DNA of 64,000 bases, taken from the NCBI GenBank assembly GCA_029261165.1, contig JAJDBV010000005.1, positions 17,707 through 81,706 of the forward strand. Reading direction: 5' to 3'. Each line of letters opens with the position of its first letter. Within the stretch, counting starts at the first letter, position 1. Made by a program: the position numbers and the translations under genes. The stretch comes from Nitrospirota bacterium (lineage in GTDB: Bacteria; Nitrospirota; Nitrospiria; SBBL01; JAADHI01). The notes beneath the pieces were generated by a model that saw only the letters and a list, made by a program, of their open reading frames with translations, searched no databases and had not been told where the DNA came from. Of this stretch, positions 37,766-47,813 are shown piece after piece.

Positions 37766-38050
37766 CTATTTTTTCTTTCTGCGCTGTATTTTTCTCAGGC
37801 TGCGCAATTGCTTTGTAAGCAAAACCGCCCGTGGTCCTCCTTTTCGCCCGGTCAAGAGCCAGTCGGTGCTGACCCGCCCCAGCGAGGCGATACGGACCAG
37901 GAGATCCGGGGAGGGGATACGTCCCCGTTCATATCGGCTGATATAGTTTTGTTTTTTTACGTCGAGGACTTTTGCAAATTCGGTTTGGGTCCGTTTTCCG
38001 CGCACAGCCCTAATCCGTTCTCCCACTTTTTCAGGGGATATTTTTTCCAT
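37766..38050 (-). CDS. XRE-family HTH transcriptional regulator
   Basis: GERIRAVRGKRTQTEFAKVLDVKKQNYISRYERGRIPSPDLLVRIA. Confidence 0.85.
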   Translation of the reverse strand: MEKISPEKVGERIRAVRGKRTQTEFAKVLDVKKQNYISRYERGRIPSPDLLVRIASLGRVSTDWLLTGRKGGPRAVLLTKQLRSLRKIQRRKKK

Positions 38051-38123
38051 TTTTGTTACCTCCTCATATCAGGCATCGTGATTGTCTTTTATTTCGTATT
38101 CACCCTTAAAGACAGACTATTCT

Positions 38124-38143
38124 CATAGAGTATATACTCTATG
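38124..38143. promoter_or_regulatory. Perfect 20-bp palindrome, probable operator
   Basis: CATAGAGTATATACTCTATG upstream of the XRE gene; a second small palindrome AAGTATACTT follows. Confidence 0.6.
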
Positions 38144-38461
38144 TGCTTATTAAAGTATACTTGATGGTAAATTTGAATGTCAAGGGACTTTGGTGTTTCT
38201 CCAGAGTTGCTGGGTGGTCTTGCATGGTTTTTTCGCCCCCGCTCAAAAACCGAAACGTTGAGACAAGTAAATTGGAGCGCCTCCCTTTTCCAAATGGAAA
38301 ACGCTCCGTTTATTCTCAGCCATTCCATGTAAATTGTCCTTCTGGAATCTTTGTGGATGTACGGGTTATATTTTTCTTTACCAGTGCATGAACAGTGCAT
38401 GAATTTTACTTAGGAAGGAAGGTTTAAGTCCAATAGGGATATCCTAAGATTACATGTTTTC

Positions 38462-38490
38462 TTGACATAATTAAGGTATACGAGTACCCT
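38462..38490 (+). promoter_or_regulatory. Candidate sigma70-like promoter for the cytochrome-porin gene
   Basis: TTGACA-17 nt-TACCCT, about 150 nt upstream of the start codon. Confidence 0.35.
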
Positions 38491-38643
38491 TTTACGGAAG
38501 GTTGTTCTACTCGAACCCTGAACTTCCTTTTCAAAGGGTAATTAAGTGTTTAGTTCGATCTGTTTCAGGTTGAGAGTACCAGGCGTATTTGGAGTGGGGC
38601 CGGGTTTCTTTATGAAGCTTTCCAAAAAATAAGGAGGAAGTGG

Positions 38644-39789
38644 ATGAAAAAGTCAATCTTTTATGTATTGATGTTCACGTTTGTTGTTTCGGCAGGATTT
38701 GCCACCCTGAGGGTGGACGAAGCTTCTGCGATGCCCGGTTTTGCCCGAAAATATGATGCCCCCTGTTCGTCGTGCCATATCGCGTTCCCAAAACTGAATT
38801 CATTTGGGATTGAGTTTAAGCAGCGCGGCTACCGAATGGAGGATGAAGGGCCGGGCGAACCTGTCTGGAAATTACCGGGAATTCCGATTGGGGGCGTGGC
38901 CCACCTCGTCTTTGTAAACAAAGATGGCCCCACAAAAAAAGTGAGCAAGTTAAAACCAGGTGGCCTGGAGTTCTTTTTCGGGGGCGTCCTGGCTCCAAAC
39001 GTTTCCTTCTTTGGGGACTTTGGCGCGGATGTGGACGCAGGTGAGTCCTTAACCCCCGATGTCGTCTTTGTTATTTTTGATGACATCGTTTCAGACAGCC
39101 GCCTCAACCTGAAGGTGGGTGCCATTGACATCGACTTCCCCTTTCTTTCCGATCCGCGTTCTCCCACGCATGCAGGGTATCTTGCCCGCCTGGATGCCGG
39201 AGGAGGAGATGGGGTCACGCTGGGGAGAAGGGCCGTGGAGGTCAATGGGTTTTTTGAAGATTCCAAAACACGATATGCCCTCGGAATCGGAAATACTGCC
39301 GTGACTAATACCGAAAACAGCATTGGGGCCATTCATGCGTGGGTCACCCAGGACTTCGAATTGATGGGCTTTGAACAAAGCGTCGGGGGCATCATCTCTC
39401 TTGATAAAAGTGGAGACGAACTTACCCTTACCGATGATGACACATCCGCATACGGTGGCGTCCTTGATCTGCATTACGGCCTTTCCGGGCTGATCCTGGC
39501 CTATTATAACTATAACGGAAACGCGCTCATTGCTGAGGCCGATGTCAAAAGCGGACTCGCCGAAGTCCTTCACTCCTTTTCAGAAAAATTAGTCGGCATC
39601 GCCCGATATGATTTTCAGGATACAGACGGGACCTCTGAGGAAAAGACACAATATACCGTGGACTTGACGTATTTTATCCAGCCCAATGTAAAAACAAAGG
39701 TTGAGTACGCCAACCTGGAGGAAACAGATGCGCTAGGGGCGGTGACAAAAACGAAGACCACAATGCTTATCCTGGGCGTCGGGTTCTAA
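38644..39789 (+). CDS. Monoheme cytochrome-porin fusion (Cyc2-like architecture)
   Basis: Signal peptide then MPGFARKYDAPCSSCHIAFPKLNSFGIEFKQRGYRM (one CXXCH) and a barrel-like region ending MLILGVGF. Confidence 0.7.
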   Translation: MKKSIFYVLMFTFVVSAGFATLRVDEASAMPGFARKYDAPCSSCHIAFPKLNSFGIEFKQRGYRMEDEGPGEPVWKLPGIPIGGVAHLVFVNKDGPTKKVSKLKPGGLEFFFGGVLAPNVSFFGDFGADVDAGESLTPDVVFVIFDDIVSDSRLNLKVGAIDIDFPFLSDPRSPTHAGYLARLDAGGGDGVTLGRRAVEVNGFFEDSKTRYALGIGNTAVTNTENSIGAIHAWVTQDFELMGFEQSVGGIISLDKSGDELTLTDDDTSAYGGVLDLHYGLSGLILAYYNYNGNALIAEADVKSGLAEVLHSFSEKLVGIARYDFQDTDGTSEEKTQYTVDLTYFIQPNVKTKVEYANLEETDALGAVTKTKTTMLILGVGF

Positions 39790-40139
39790 GAAAGTACTGT
39801 CTGTGATGCGCGTCATCTCTCCAAGTAGATACTGAGATGGCGCGCATCCAGTCTGATTTGTAACTCCAAAAAGTAGCGCCCACTCCCATCCCGATATTTT
39901 CCCCTAAAAAGCCTATTCGTCTGCTCCATAAATTTTATCCCTTTCACAAAAACTTTGTTCATCAGATTCGCCAAAAATTGCCAAAAGACTCTAAAGTTTC
40001 TTAGGCTCCTACCCGATATATTGAGTAATCGTCACAAGTGGAGGGGGTTTCTAGCATATCTCCTTCATAACACTTAGGTCGGGTATCTTTGAAATTTATA
40101 ATGAATTTGTTGACAAAATTATTTTGAGAGACAGATGCC

Positions 40140-42038
40140 TTGAATTTTGGTCTAAAGAACTTCACTTCTAATCTGAGTTTAGGGCGAAGAATACTGATAT
40201 CAACTGTACTTTTGATGTTGGTTTCCATCACGGCAACAGTCTACCTGGTTAACTCTTCAGTCAAACGTGAAGCAGAAGAAGGCCTCCTGATCGATTTGAG
40301 ACAAACCCAAACGATCTTCCTGTCCTTCTTGTCCTTTCAGGAAAAAGAGTCACTCTTAAAGAACCGTCTCCTTAGTAAAATCTCCTTTGTAAGGGCCTTG
40401 GTCATGGGAAAAAATCCTGATGCGATTGGCCAATTTGCTCAAGATACCCTCAAGAAGACTGGAAGTGATCTTGTGATATTCACGGATGGAAAGGGGAGCA
40501 CTCTCGCCAGGACGGATAAGAAGGAACACGGGGAAGATTTGTCCGATTCTTCTTCAGTGAGCAAGGCAATGGAGGGAGGAGAGGGAAATGGGCTTTTCAT
40601 CGGTCGCTCTGGGATTTATCAGATCAATTCTCTTCCGATTAAGGCAGGTCCGACAATACAAGGGACAGTGTCCCTGGGCAAGAAGATAGATGATGAATAT
40701 GTCAATAAGATCACGAAGATGACCCAGAGTAAGATCTCCTTTGTATCTAGAGGGACAGTGATTGCATCTGCATGGGGGAAAGAAGAGCGAAAAATTTTAG
40801 AGGAAACCTTAAACCGCTTGCAGGATTTTATTCAGGAGACCCTTCGATCTGGAGTCGCCAGTGCCCCCTTTGACATGAAGATCGGTAATGAAACATATTC
40901 CTCGTTGCTCCTTCCTATTCAGAATATTAAGCAAGACTCTGCTGAAGTTTACTTGATACAAACCTCTAAAGATAAAGCGATGATCATCCGAGATAGCCTT
41001 CAACAACTCATGTTGGTCATCGGTTTAATCTCTGTCGTCATCGCCGTCATCGCCAGCATGATGGTTGCCAAACAGATTTCAAATCCTATCACAGTCCTGG
41101 TCGGCGTCTCGAATGCGATCTCAAAGGGAGATCTCTCGGTCTCCAGCAAGGTTGATCAGCTGGTTGACGAAAGAGGAGACGAAGTCGGGGTGTTGGCAAA
41201 AAGCTTTTCAAGGATGATTTCAGGTCTTAAAAAAGAAGCTGCTCAGAGTATTGAAATTGCTAGTGTCGCAGAAAAGGTTGAGTCGGCATCCACAGATCTT
41301 CTCAACACGAGTAAAGCGATGCAAAAGAATGCAGAGGGGACAACACATCAGGCGGCACTTGTCGCCGAGATCAGTGATACAACGAATGCGAGCGTACAGG
41401 CTGTCTCGGCTTCTGCCCGGGAGATGTCAGCCACCGTTGTGGAGATTTCAAAAAATGTCCAGGAAGTGAATCAGATTACCGCTCAAGCCGTTACCATGTC
41501 TGAAACGATGTGTGGAATTATTTCAAAGCTCGATTTGTCCAGTGTAGAAATCGGGAAGATCATCAAGGTCATAAGTTCCATCGCTGGGCAAACGAACCTA
41601 CTGGCGTTGAACGCGACGATCGAAGCGGCCCGTGCCGGTGAGGCTGGAAAAGGGTTCGCAGTGGTTGCCACTGAGGTCAAAGACCTGGCAAGTGAAACGA
41701 CTGATGCAACCACCAAAATCCGTAAGCAAATTGAAAGAATACAGTTCGATACTAAAGAGGCGGTTGATGCTATCAATCAAATTAGCAAAATCATTCATCG
41801 TAACAATGACATCACAACATCAATTGCGAGCGCGGTTGAGGAACAATCTGTAACGACGGACGAGATCAGTAGTAATATGACTATTGCGGCAGAAGGGACC
41901 GAGAAAGTTGTTCTTGAAACCCAGAAAATTATTAACACCGCAGACAGTACTCTCAAGGAAGCAGACAGCATTGGTGAAGAATCGTCCGATCTGACAAAAA
42001 TGGCAGGTAGACTGACAAGTCTATCAAGGAACGCATAG
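40140..42038 (+). CDS. Methyl-accepting chemotaxis protein (Cache-like sensor, HAMP, MA)
   Basis: Two TMs, [57 protein letters not shown] start. Confidence 0.9.
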   Translation: MNFGLKNFTSNLSLGRRILISTVLLMLVSITATVYLVNSSVKREAEEGLLIDLRQTQTIFLSFLSFQEKESLLKNRLLSKISFVRALVMGKNPDAIGQFAQDTLKKTGSDLVIFTDGKGSTLARTDKKEHGEDLSDSSSVSKAMEGGEGNGLFIGRSGIYQINSLPIKAGPTIQGTVSLGKKIDDEYVNKITKMTQSKISFVSRGTVIASAWGKEERKILEETLNRLQDFIQETLRSGVASAPFDMKIGNETYSSLLLPIQNIKQDSAEVYLIQTSKDKAMIIRDSLQQLMLVIGLISVVIAVIASMMVAKQISNPITVLVGVSNAISKGDLSVSSKVDQLVDERGDEVGVLAKSFSRMISGLKKEAAQSIEIASVAEKVESASTDLLNTSKAMQKNAEGTTHQAALVAEISDTTNASVQAVSASAREMSATVVEISKNVQEVNQITAQAVTMSETMCGIISKLDLSSVEIGKIIKVISSIAGQTNLLALNATIEAARAGEAGKGFAVVATEVKDLASETTDATTKIRKQIERIQFDTKEAVDAINQISKIIHRNNDITTSIASAVEEQSVTTDEISSNMTIAAEGTEKVVLETQKIINTADSTLKEADSIGEESSDLTKMAGRLTSLSRNA

Positions 42039-42143
42039 CTTTTGTCTCTCGGAGTCAATGCTGAAAAGACTCAGGTTCAGCGGCAGCGTTGTCTATGAAG
42101 AGAAAGAATCAGTGAATCAAATATTGTTCTAAGATAACCGTTA

Positions 42144-42647
42144 ATGGAGGTGAATATCATGTATGAAGGCCATCGTATCTCAGATAAAACAGAGCAAAAC
42201 ACTAAAAGGCATCCGTTACGACGATTAATTTCTTTCTTTTTTTTTCTCCTTCTCACCAATGCAGCTCATGCCGAACCCGTTCTCACGGGGATGATTGGAT
42301 CCATTATTATTGATGAGTATGAGATTAGACTCGAAGGAGAGATATCCCCCGGGAAACATACCCTTCATGTCAAAAATATCGGGTCCATGCTACACGAAGT
42401 GGTCATATTTAAACTCAAGGAAGGGACCGATGCCACAGATTTCAAGTCAGTCATCAGCGCCGGTGGATCTCTGAGGAAGGTTGGAAAAATGAAAGGCAAC
42501 ATGCCGCCCATTGCGTTTGGGACGACTGGGCGCGTAACCGCTACTTTTGACGCTGGTAACTATCTTCTTCTCTGCTTCCAGGTCGATATGAAATCCGGTC
42601 AGCCGCATTTTATGATAGGGATGCTTCACGAATTTTCTGTATCATGA
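42144..42647 (+). CDS. Cupredoxin-like secreted protein
   Basis: Signal peptide; LHEVVIFKL and LLLCFQVDMKSGQPHFMIGM possible type-1 copper ligands. Confidence 0.6.
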   Translation: MEVNIMYEGHRISDKTEQNTKRHPLRRLISFFFFLLLTNAAHAEPVLTGMIGSIIIDEYEIRLEGEISPGKHTLHVKNIGSMLHEVVIFKLKEGTDATDFKSVISAGGSLRKVGKMKGNMPPIAFGTTGRVTATFDAGNYLLLCFQVDMKSGQPHFMIGMLHEFSVS

Positions 42648-42839
42648 AAGACCGGGTTCTACTCCTTAGGGAGTTCAGAAGTAGCGGTAATGCTTCTCTG
42701 GTCAGCTCATGAGACTGCCATTGTCTCAAGCTCTAAAGTTCCCATTGCTCTCAACCGATAAAAAGCGTAGACGGCCCGAATAGGGACACCATATGAAGAC
42801 AAGTAAGATTAATCAATCACACAAAAGGAGGATCGTCCG

Positions 42840-43415
42840 ATGTTTGTAAAACTATTGGTTTCGGGTTTGCTGTTGATTTTCATGACGACATTAAGCTGGG
42901 CGGGAACGATTTCCGGATCTGTAACCGCATTCGGAAAGGGCAAGAAAAATGCCGCTGTTCATCTTGTGGGGGTAAAGGGAAGCGTTTCCCCACCTAAAAA
43001 GCATGCAACAATGGTTCAAAAGAACCAAAAGTATATCCCCCGAGTCTTACCGGTCGTTAAGGGCACGACTGTCGATTTCCCAAATAAAGATACCGTGTTT
43101 CACAATGCATTTTCTCTCACTCCCAACGCCACCTTTGATTTAGGGACCTATGGACCGGGGAAAAACCCGAATGCCAATTTCGCTGCTGCAGGGAATGTAG
43201 ACATATTCTGTAATATGCACGAGCAGATGCGCGGCATCATCCTTGTGCTGGATCATCCCTATTTCGACTTGACCAGCAAGAAAGGGAAATTCGAGATTAA
43301 GGATGTTCCGGCGGGAACCTACAAAATACGTGCATGGGTTAACCCGGATAAATCAAAAGAGATGGAGGTTATCGTTGCCGCTTCAGGGACAGTTACGGTC
43401 GATTTTGGTCTCTAG
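42840..43415 (+). CDS. Plastocyanin/cupredoxin-like secreted protein
   Basis: FPNKDTVFHNAFSL and VDIFCNMHEQMRG type-1 copper pattern; C-terminal carboxypeptidase-regulatory-like segment FEIKDVPAGTYKIRAWV. Confidence 0.75.
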   Translation: MFVKLLVSGLLLIFMTTLSWAGTISGSVTAFGKGKKNAAVHLVGVKGSVSPPKKHATMVQKNQKYIPRVLPVVKGTTVDFPNKDTVFHNAFSLTPNATFDLGTYGPGKNPNANFAAAGNVDIFCNMHEQMRGIILVLDHPYFDLTSKKGKFEIKDVPAGTYKIRAWVNPDKSKEMEVIVAASGTVTVDFGL

Positions 43416-43486
43416 AGGGGTCGCTAATCATAGCATGATCTTTCTTTTCCCATTTTTGTTGATTAAACTAATTTTAAAGGGACAGG

Positions 43487-45745
43487 ATGAACCTGAGTTT
43501 GAAAAAGTTTACTTCCAGTCTGAGTTTGGGTCGAAGAATCCTAATATCAAGCGTGGTATTGATGCTGGTCTCCATAATGACCACGGTTTTACTGGTCAAC
43601 TCATCTGTCAGGGGTGAAGTAGAGGAAGACCTTCTTCTTGACCTGGAGCAGGCCCAAACGATCTTCATGTCTTTCCTTTCCTCACAGGGAAAAGAGTCGG
43701 CCTTGAAAAACCGCCTGCTCACCAAAATTTCTTTTGTCAGGGCACTGGTCATGGGGAAAAATCCTGATGCAATTCTCCAATTCGCACAAGATACCCTTAA
43801 GAATACCGAAAGTGACCTCGTGATGTTTACGGACGGGGACGGGAGCACCCTAGCAAGGACGGATACGAAGGAGCATGGCGAAGACCTGTCCGGGTTTTTA
43901 CCAGTGGGGAAGGCAATGCTGGGGAAGGAAGGTCATGGGCTTCTTAGTGGAAGCTCCGGAGTCTATCAGATTAATACACTTCCCATTAAGGCAGGCCCGA
44001 CAATCCAGGGAACAATATCTTTGGGAAATAAAATTGACGATCCCTATGTCAGTAAGATTTCAGATATGGCCCAGAGTAAGATCTCCTTCATATCCAAGGG
44101 CAGTGTGGTTGCTTCCGTTTGGGGGCAAAAGGAACGGACGGATTTAATGAAAATCATGGCGGGCATGAAGGATGTTGTTCAGAAAACGACTCATAGCGGA
44201 ACGCCTAGCGCGCCTTTCGAGATGAAAATTGGATCTGAAACATTCACCTCCGTATTTCTCCCTGTTCAGGAAGACGCCCAGGAATCTGCTGGGATCTACT
44301 TGATTCAAATCTCCAAAGATAAGGCGATGATTATCCGAGACAACATCTATCAGCTTATGTTGATTATTGGTTTGGTCTCTATCCTGATTGCTGTTGCCGT
44401 TAGTATGGTTGTTGCCAAGCAGATCTCACGCCCAATTACAGTTCTGGTAGGAGTGTCGAATGCGGTCTCGAAAGGGGATCTTTCAGTGTCCGGGCAGGTT
44501 GAGCAGATGGTCCTGGAAAGGGGTGATGAAGTCGGGGTACTGGCAAATAGTTTTTCCAAAATGATCTCAGGTATGAAGAAAGAGGAAGCCCGGAAGGTTC
44601 AAATGGCGCGTGTATCGGCAATGGTTGAAAATGCATCTGACAACCTTATCTTTGTTGACAATGATATGATATTGACTTACATGAATCCGGCAGCACAAAA
44701 TAGTTTTCACAAGATCGCGCACCTTCTTTCTGCCTCCGTTGAGTCCATGCTTGGAAGACCATTTTCCCTATTTCTAGAAGATGATGATGCGAAGAGGCAT
44801 TTGGATACGAACCTTAATGACGGTCCACATAATTCTAAAGTTACTCTGGGTGATGAAATCCTATATATAACCACGACCCCGATCTTTGACCACAAACAAG
44901 AAAGGATCGGAACAATGACGAATTGGAAAATAATTACGAAACAAATACGGATGGAAACGTCATTAAGCGAGGCCACTGTTTCCGTCACTTCTGCATCAGA
45001 AGGGCTCCTCAATTCAAGTCAAGAAATGCGAAAAAATGCAGAAGTGACTTCATCTCAGGCAAAGCTTGTCGCTGAAATTAGTGACAAAGCGAACATGAGT
45101 GTGCAGGCCATCTCGGAGTCCACCAAAGAGATGTCGACCACCGTCGAAGAAATCTCGAGAAATGTCCAGGAGGTAAATCATATTTCAGGGCAAGCAGTCG
45201 ACATGTCCCTATCAATGAACGAAACCATTAGAAGACTTGATACATCTAGCGTGAAAATTGGAAAGATTATCACGCTAATTAGCACCATCGCTAAAAAAAC
45301 AGACTTGCTGGCGCTTAACGCAACGATTGAGGCGGCCCGCGCCGGTGACGTTGGAAAAGGTTTTGCCGTCGTTGCAAGCGAAGTGAAGGATTTGGCAAAG
45401 GGAACAAGTGTGGCAACCGATGAAATTCGTATACAGATCAAAGAGATACAATCCAATACAAAGGAGGCTGTAACTGCAATCAATCAAATTTCCGAGATCA
45501 TAAACCGTAACAATGAGATTACGACATCAATCGCGGGAGCGGTAGAGGAACAGTCCGTAACGACAAGAGAGATTAGTACGAATATGTCTACTGCGGCAGT
45601 AGGAACCGAAAAGGTCGTTTCTGAAATCCAGAAAATTCTTGCTGCCTCTGAAAATACTCTCAAAGAGGCGGAAAGTGTTGGAAACGAATCATACGGTCTC
45701 ACCAAAATGGCAGAGGAACTCACAAGTTTATCGGAAAAAGTATAG
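43487..45745 (+). CDS. Methyl-accepting chemotaxis protein with added PAS-like domain
   Basis: N-terminus closely similar to 40140..42038; HAMP; PAS-like [58 protein letters not shown]. Confidence 0.9.
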   Translation: MNLSLKKFTSSLSLGRRILISSVVLMLVSIMTTVLLVNSSVRGEVEEDLLLDLEQAQTIFMSFLSSQGKESALKNRLLTKISFVRALVMGKNPDAILQFAQDTLKNTESDLVMFTDGDGSTLARTDTKEHGEDLSGFLPVGKAMLGKEGHGLLSGSSGVYQINTLPIKAGPTIQGTISLGNKIDDPYVSKISDMAQSKISFISKGSVVASVWGQKERTDLMKIMAGMKDVVQKTTHSGTPSAPFEMKIGSETFTSVFLPVQEDAQESAGIYLIQISKDKAMIIRDNIYQLMLIIGLVSILIAVAVSMVVAKQISRPITVLVGVSNAVSKGDLSVSGQVEQMVLERGDEVGVLANSFSKMISGMKKEEARKVQMARVSAMVENASDNLIFVDNDMILTYMNPAAQNSFHKIAHLLSASVESMLGRPFSLFLEDDDAKRHLDTNLNDGPHNSKVTLGDEILYITTTPIFDHKQERIGTMTNWKIITKQIRMETSLSEATVSVTSASEGLLNSSQEMRKNAEVTSSQAKLVAEISDKANMSVQAISESTKEMSTTVEEISRNVQEVNHISGQAVDMSLSMNETIRRLDTSSVKIGKIITLISTIAKKTDLLALNATIEAARAGDVGKGFAVVASEVKDLAKGTSVATDEIRIQIKEIQSNTKEAVTAINQISEIINRNNEITTSIAGAVEEQSVTTREISTNMSTAAVGTEKVVSEIQKILAASENTLKEAESVGNESYGLTKMAEELTSLSEKV

Positions 45746-45967
45746 CGTTCGGTGCATTCATGTTTACATTATAGAGAATATATAGAATCACTCCTTGGGT
45801 TCTGGACTTACAGTTGCTGTATTTCTAGAGTATAGAAATCTCTGAGCAACGTCTATTATGACGCAACGATCCTTTCTCAGGGGAAGTTTTGGTCCCATTT
45901 TTTGAGTTAATTCGAGGATTGGCTACGCCTTGCCGAGGAAAGAGCGGGAATGATATAATTCTCATTT

Positions 45968-46450
45968 TTGAGGCGAACCATGTCTTCCAGGCTCAGCAGG
46001 TTTTTGACCGTATCGGGATGGGTCCTTCTCTCGGTCGGGAGTATCCGTTTTTATCGGGTGCTTCGTGGCCACGCGGAAGATCCCAAATTTGCACCCCACC
46101 TCCTGGTGACGCTCCTGTCTTTGTGGATCGCGTCATCTATCCTCCGCGTCGGTCTGCGAAAAAAAGAGTTGAGCAAAAGAGTCGCCATTACACTGATCCG
46201 TTCCGGCTCCATCCTCCTGATGATCTGGAGCTACCGCTTTTTCCTCTCGATAAAAACGATGTCGCAGACTGGCAGCTCTTTCCTTCTCTATCTGTCCCCT
46301 TTCTACATCGTTTTTGGGTCGGTTGTCATGTGTGCCGGGCTGCGGATCAGTCGGACTCTCCGGAAGAATGGCGCTGTGGCCGCCTCCTCTCCGAAGCAAT
46401 CTTTGGCCGAGAACTTTACCGAAGATCCTATCGATGGCTCCCAGTCCTGA
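45968..46450 (+). CDS. Hypothetical membrane protein
   Basis: 160 aa with several hydrophobic segments. Confidence 0.45.
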   Translation: MRRTMSSRLSRFLTVSGWVLLSVGSIRFYRVLRGHAEDPKFAPHLLVTLLSLWIASSILRVGLRKKELSKRVAITLIRSGSILLMIWSYRFFLSIKTMSQTGSSFLLYLSPFYIVFGSVVMCAGLRISRTLRKNGAVAASSPKQSLAENFTEDPIDGSQS

Positions 46451-46542
46451 CTCAGACCGTACACCCTGAGACAGGATCTTTTCTTGCCAGCAAATAAATG
46501 ATAAAATTTGTCCTGGGTTAATTCTTGGAGGGTGTCAGAGCC

Positions 46543-47538
46543 ATGGCAGTCCGGTTTAAAGATTATTACGAAGTCCTCGGTGTTTCACGGGATGCTTCCG
46601 GAAAAGAAATCAAGGAGGCTTTCCGCCGTCTGGCCCGACAGACCCATCCGGACCTCAATGCCGGCAAGGGGAAGAAGGGGGCTGAAGCCCGCTTTAAAGA
46701 GATCAATGAGGCCTACGAAGTCCTTGGAAATGCGGAAAAAAGGGCAAAATATAATCGCCTTGGCGCGCAATGGCAGGAAGGGATGCCGTTTCAAGCCCAA
46801 GGCGGCCCGGGGTCTTCAGGGGTTCATTTTGAAGGGGAGGGCCGCAGCGGTTTTTCGGATTTCTTTGAATCTATTTTTGGCGGAGAGTCGCAGGCTTTTG
46901 AAAAGTCATCTGCCCGTCCGGCGCGGCGTGGTGAGAATATCTCTTCCGACATGGCCTTGACACTGGAAGAAGCAAAGAGTGGAACCCGGCGGCATTACAA
47001 AATGCAGAGACAGTTTCCCTGCCCTGACTGCGGTGGCCGAGGACGTCAGGGCAGAACGGTCTGCAGGCGTTGTGCGGGGAGGGGAAGCCTCCTCGGGGGA
47101 AAAGACCTGAGTGTTACCATCCCGGCCGGTGTCCGCGAAGGGGATAAGATCCGGTTGGCCGGGCAGGGGAATCCGGGAGAGGAGGGTGGTCCTCCGGGAG
47201 ACCTTTTTATCCGGATCAAATACCAGCCGCATGATGTTTTTTCCGTTTACGGTGACCGTATTGAAATGACGCTCGATGTAATGCCCTGGGAGGCTGCGTT
47301 GGGGGCAAGTGTGAAGGTTGCAACGCTGCATGGTGATGTCCTCTTGAAGATTCCTGCCGGGAGTCAGGGGGCACAGCCCTTCCGGCTGCGGGAAAAGGGT
47401 CTGGGTTCACGAGAGGGGAAGAATGGAGACCTGTTGGTTCGCCTACAGATCAAACTGCCGGAAAAGATCACGGACGAGGCGAAAACGCTTTATGAAGACT
47501 TGGCACGTCTGGAAAATGACAAAAAGGTTGGTGGGTAA
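46543..47538 (+). CDS. DnaJ C-terminal domain protein (CbpA/DnaJ-like)
   Basis: KDYYEVLGVSRDASGKEIKEAFRRLARQTHPDLN; zinc-finger-like Cys pairs (CPDC, CRRC); DnaJ C-domain. Confidence 0.9.
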   Translation: MAVRFKDYYEVLGVSRDASGKEIKEAFRRLARQTHPDLNAGKGKKGAEARFKEINEAYEVLGNAEKRAKYNRLGAQWQEGMPFQAQGGPGSSGVHFEGEGRSGFSDFFESIFGGESQAFEKSSARPARRGENISSDMALTLEEAKSGTRRHYKMQRQFPCPDCGGRGRQGRTVCRRCAGRGSLLGGKDLSVTIPAGVREGDKIRLAGQGNPGEEGGPPGDLFIRIKYQPHDVFSVYGDRIEMTLDVMPWEAALGASVKVATLHGDVLLKIPAGSQGAQPFRLREKGLGSREGKNGDLLVRLQIKLPEKITDEAKTLYEDLARLENDKKVGG

Positions 47539-47672
47539 CAGTTCAGCATGCCTGGATAAGGATTCAGGGCAAGGCGCGAGGAGCGCAGAACCGCAGCGTA
47601 GTCTATGCGTGAGGATTCGAGCACCACAGCAACGACGCCATGGAGCCTTAGATGGGTGACTTGAACCGTTAC
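47535..47672 (+). repeat. Dispersed TIR repeat copy
   Basis: Ends GTAACAGTTCA/TTGAACCGTTAC; interior ATTCAGGGCAAGGCGCGAGGAGCGCAGAACCGCAGCGTAG...GAGGATTCGAGCACCACAGCAACGACGCCATGGAG. Confidence 0.8.
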
Positions 47673-47681
47673 AGAGGTGGC

Positions 47682-47813
47682 ATGGCGAAACGCCTCTCTA
47701 AACTCATAACAAAATGGCGGCGGACTCGAATAAAGACCTACATGATCCTCTCTATTATCCTTTTTTCTGCCCTTATTATTGCAAATCTCTTCTTTTTGCG
47801 CCGGTTTTTTTAG
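47682..47813 (+). CDS. Small (43 aa) single-TM protein
   Basis: ATG after GAGGTGGC: MAKRLSKLITKWRRTRIKTYMILSIILFSALIIANLFFLRRFF*. Confidence 0.45.
   Translation: MAKRLSKLITKWRRTRIKTYMILSIILFSALIIANLFFLRRFF

Noticed and set aside
45889-46497. 202-aa + ORF
   Set aside because: Overlaps the membrane-protein ORF at 45968 in another frame; composition not protein-like.
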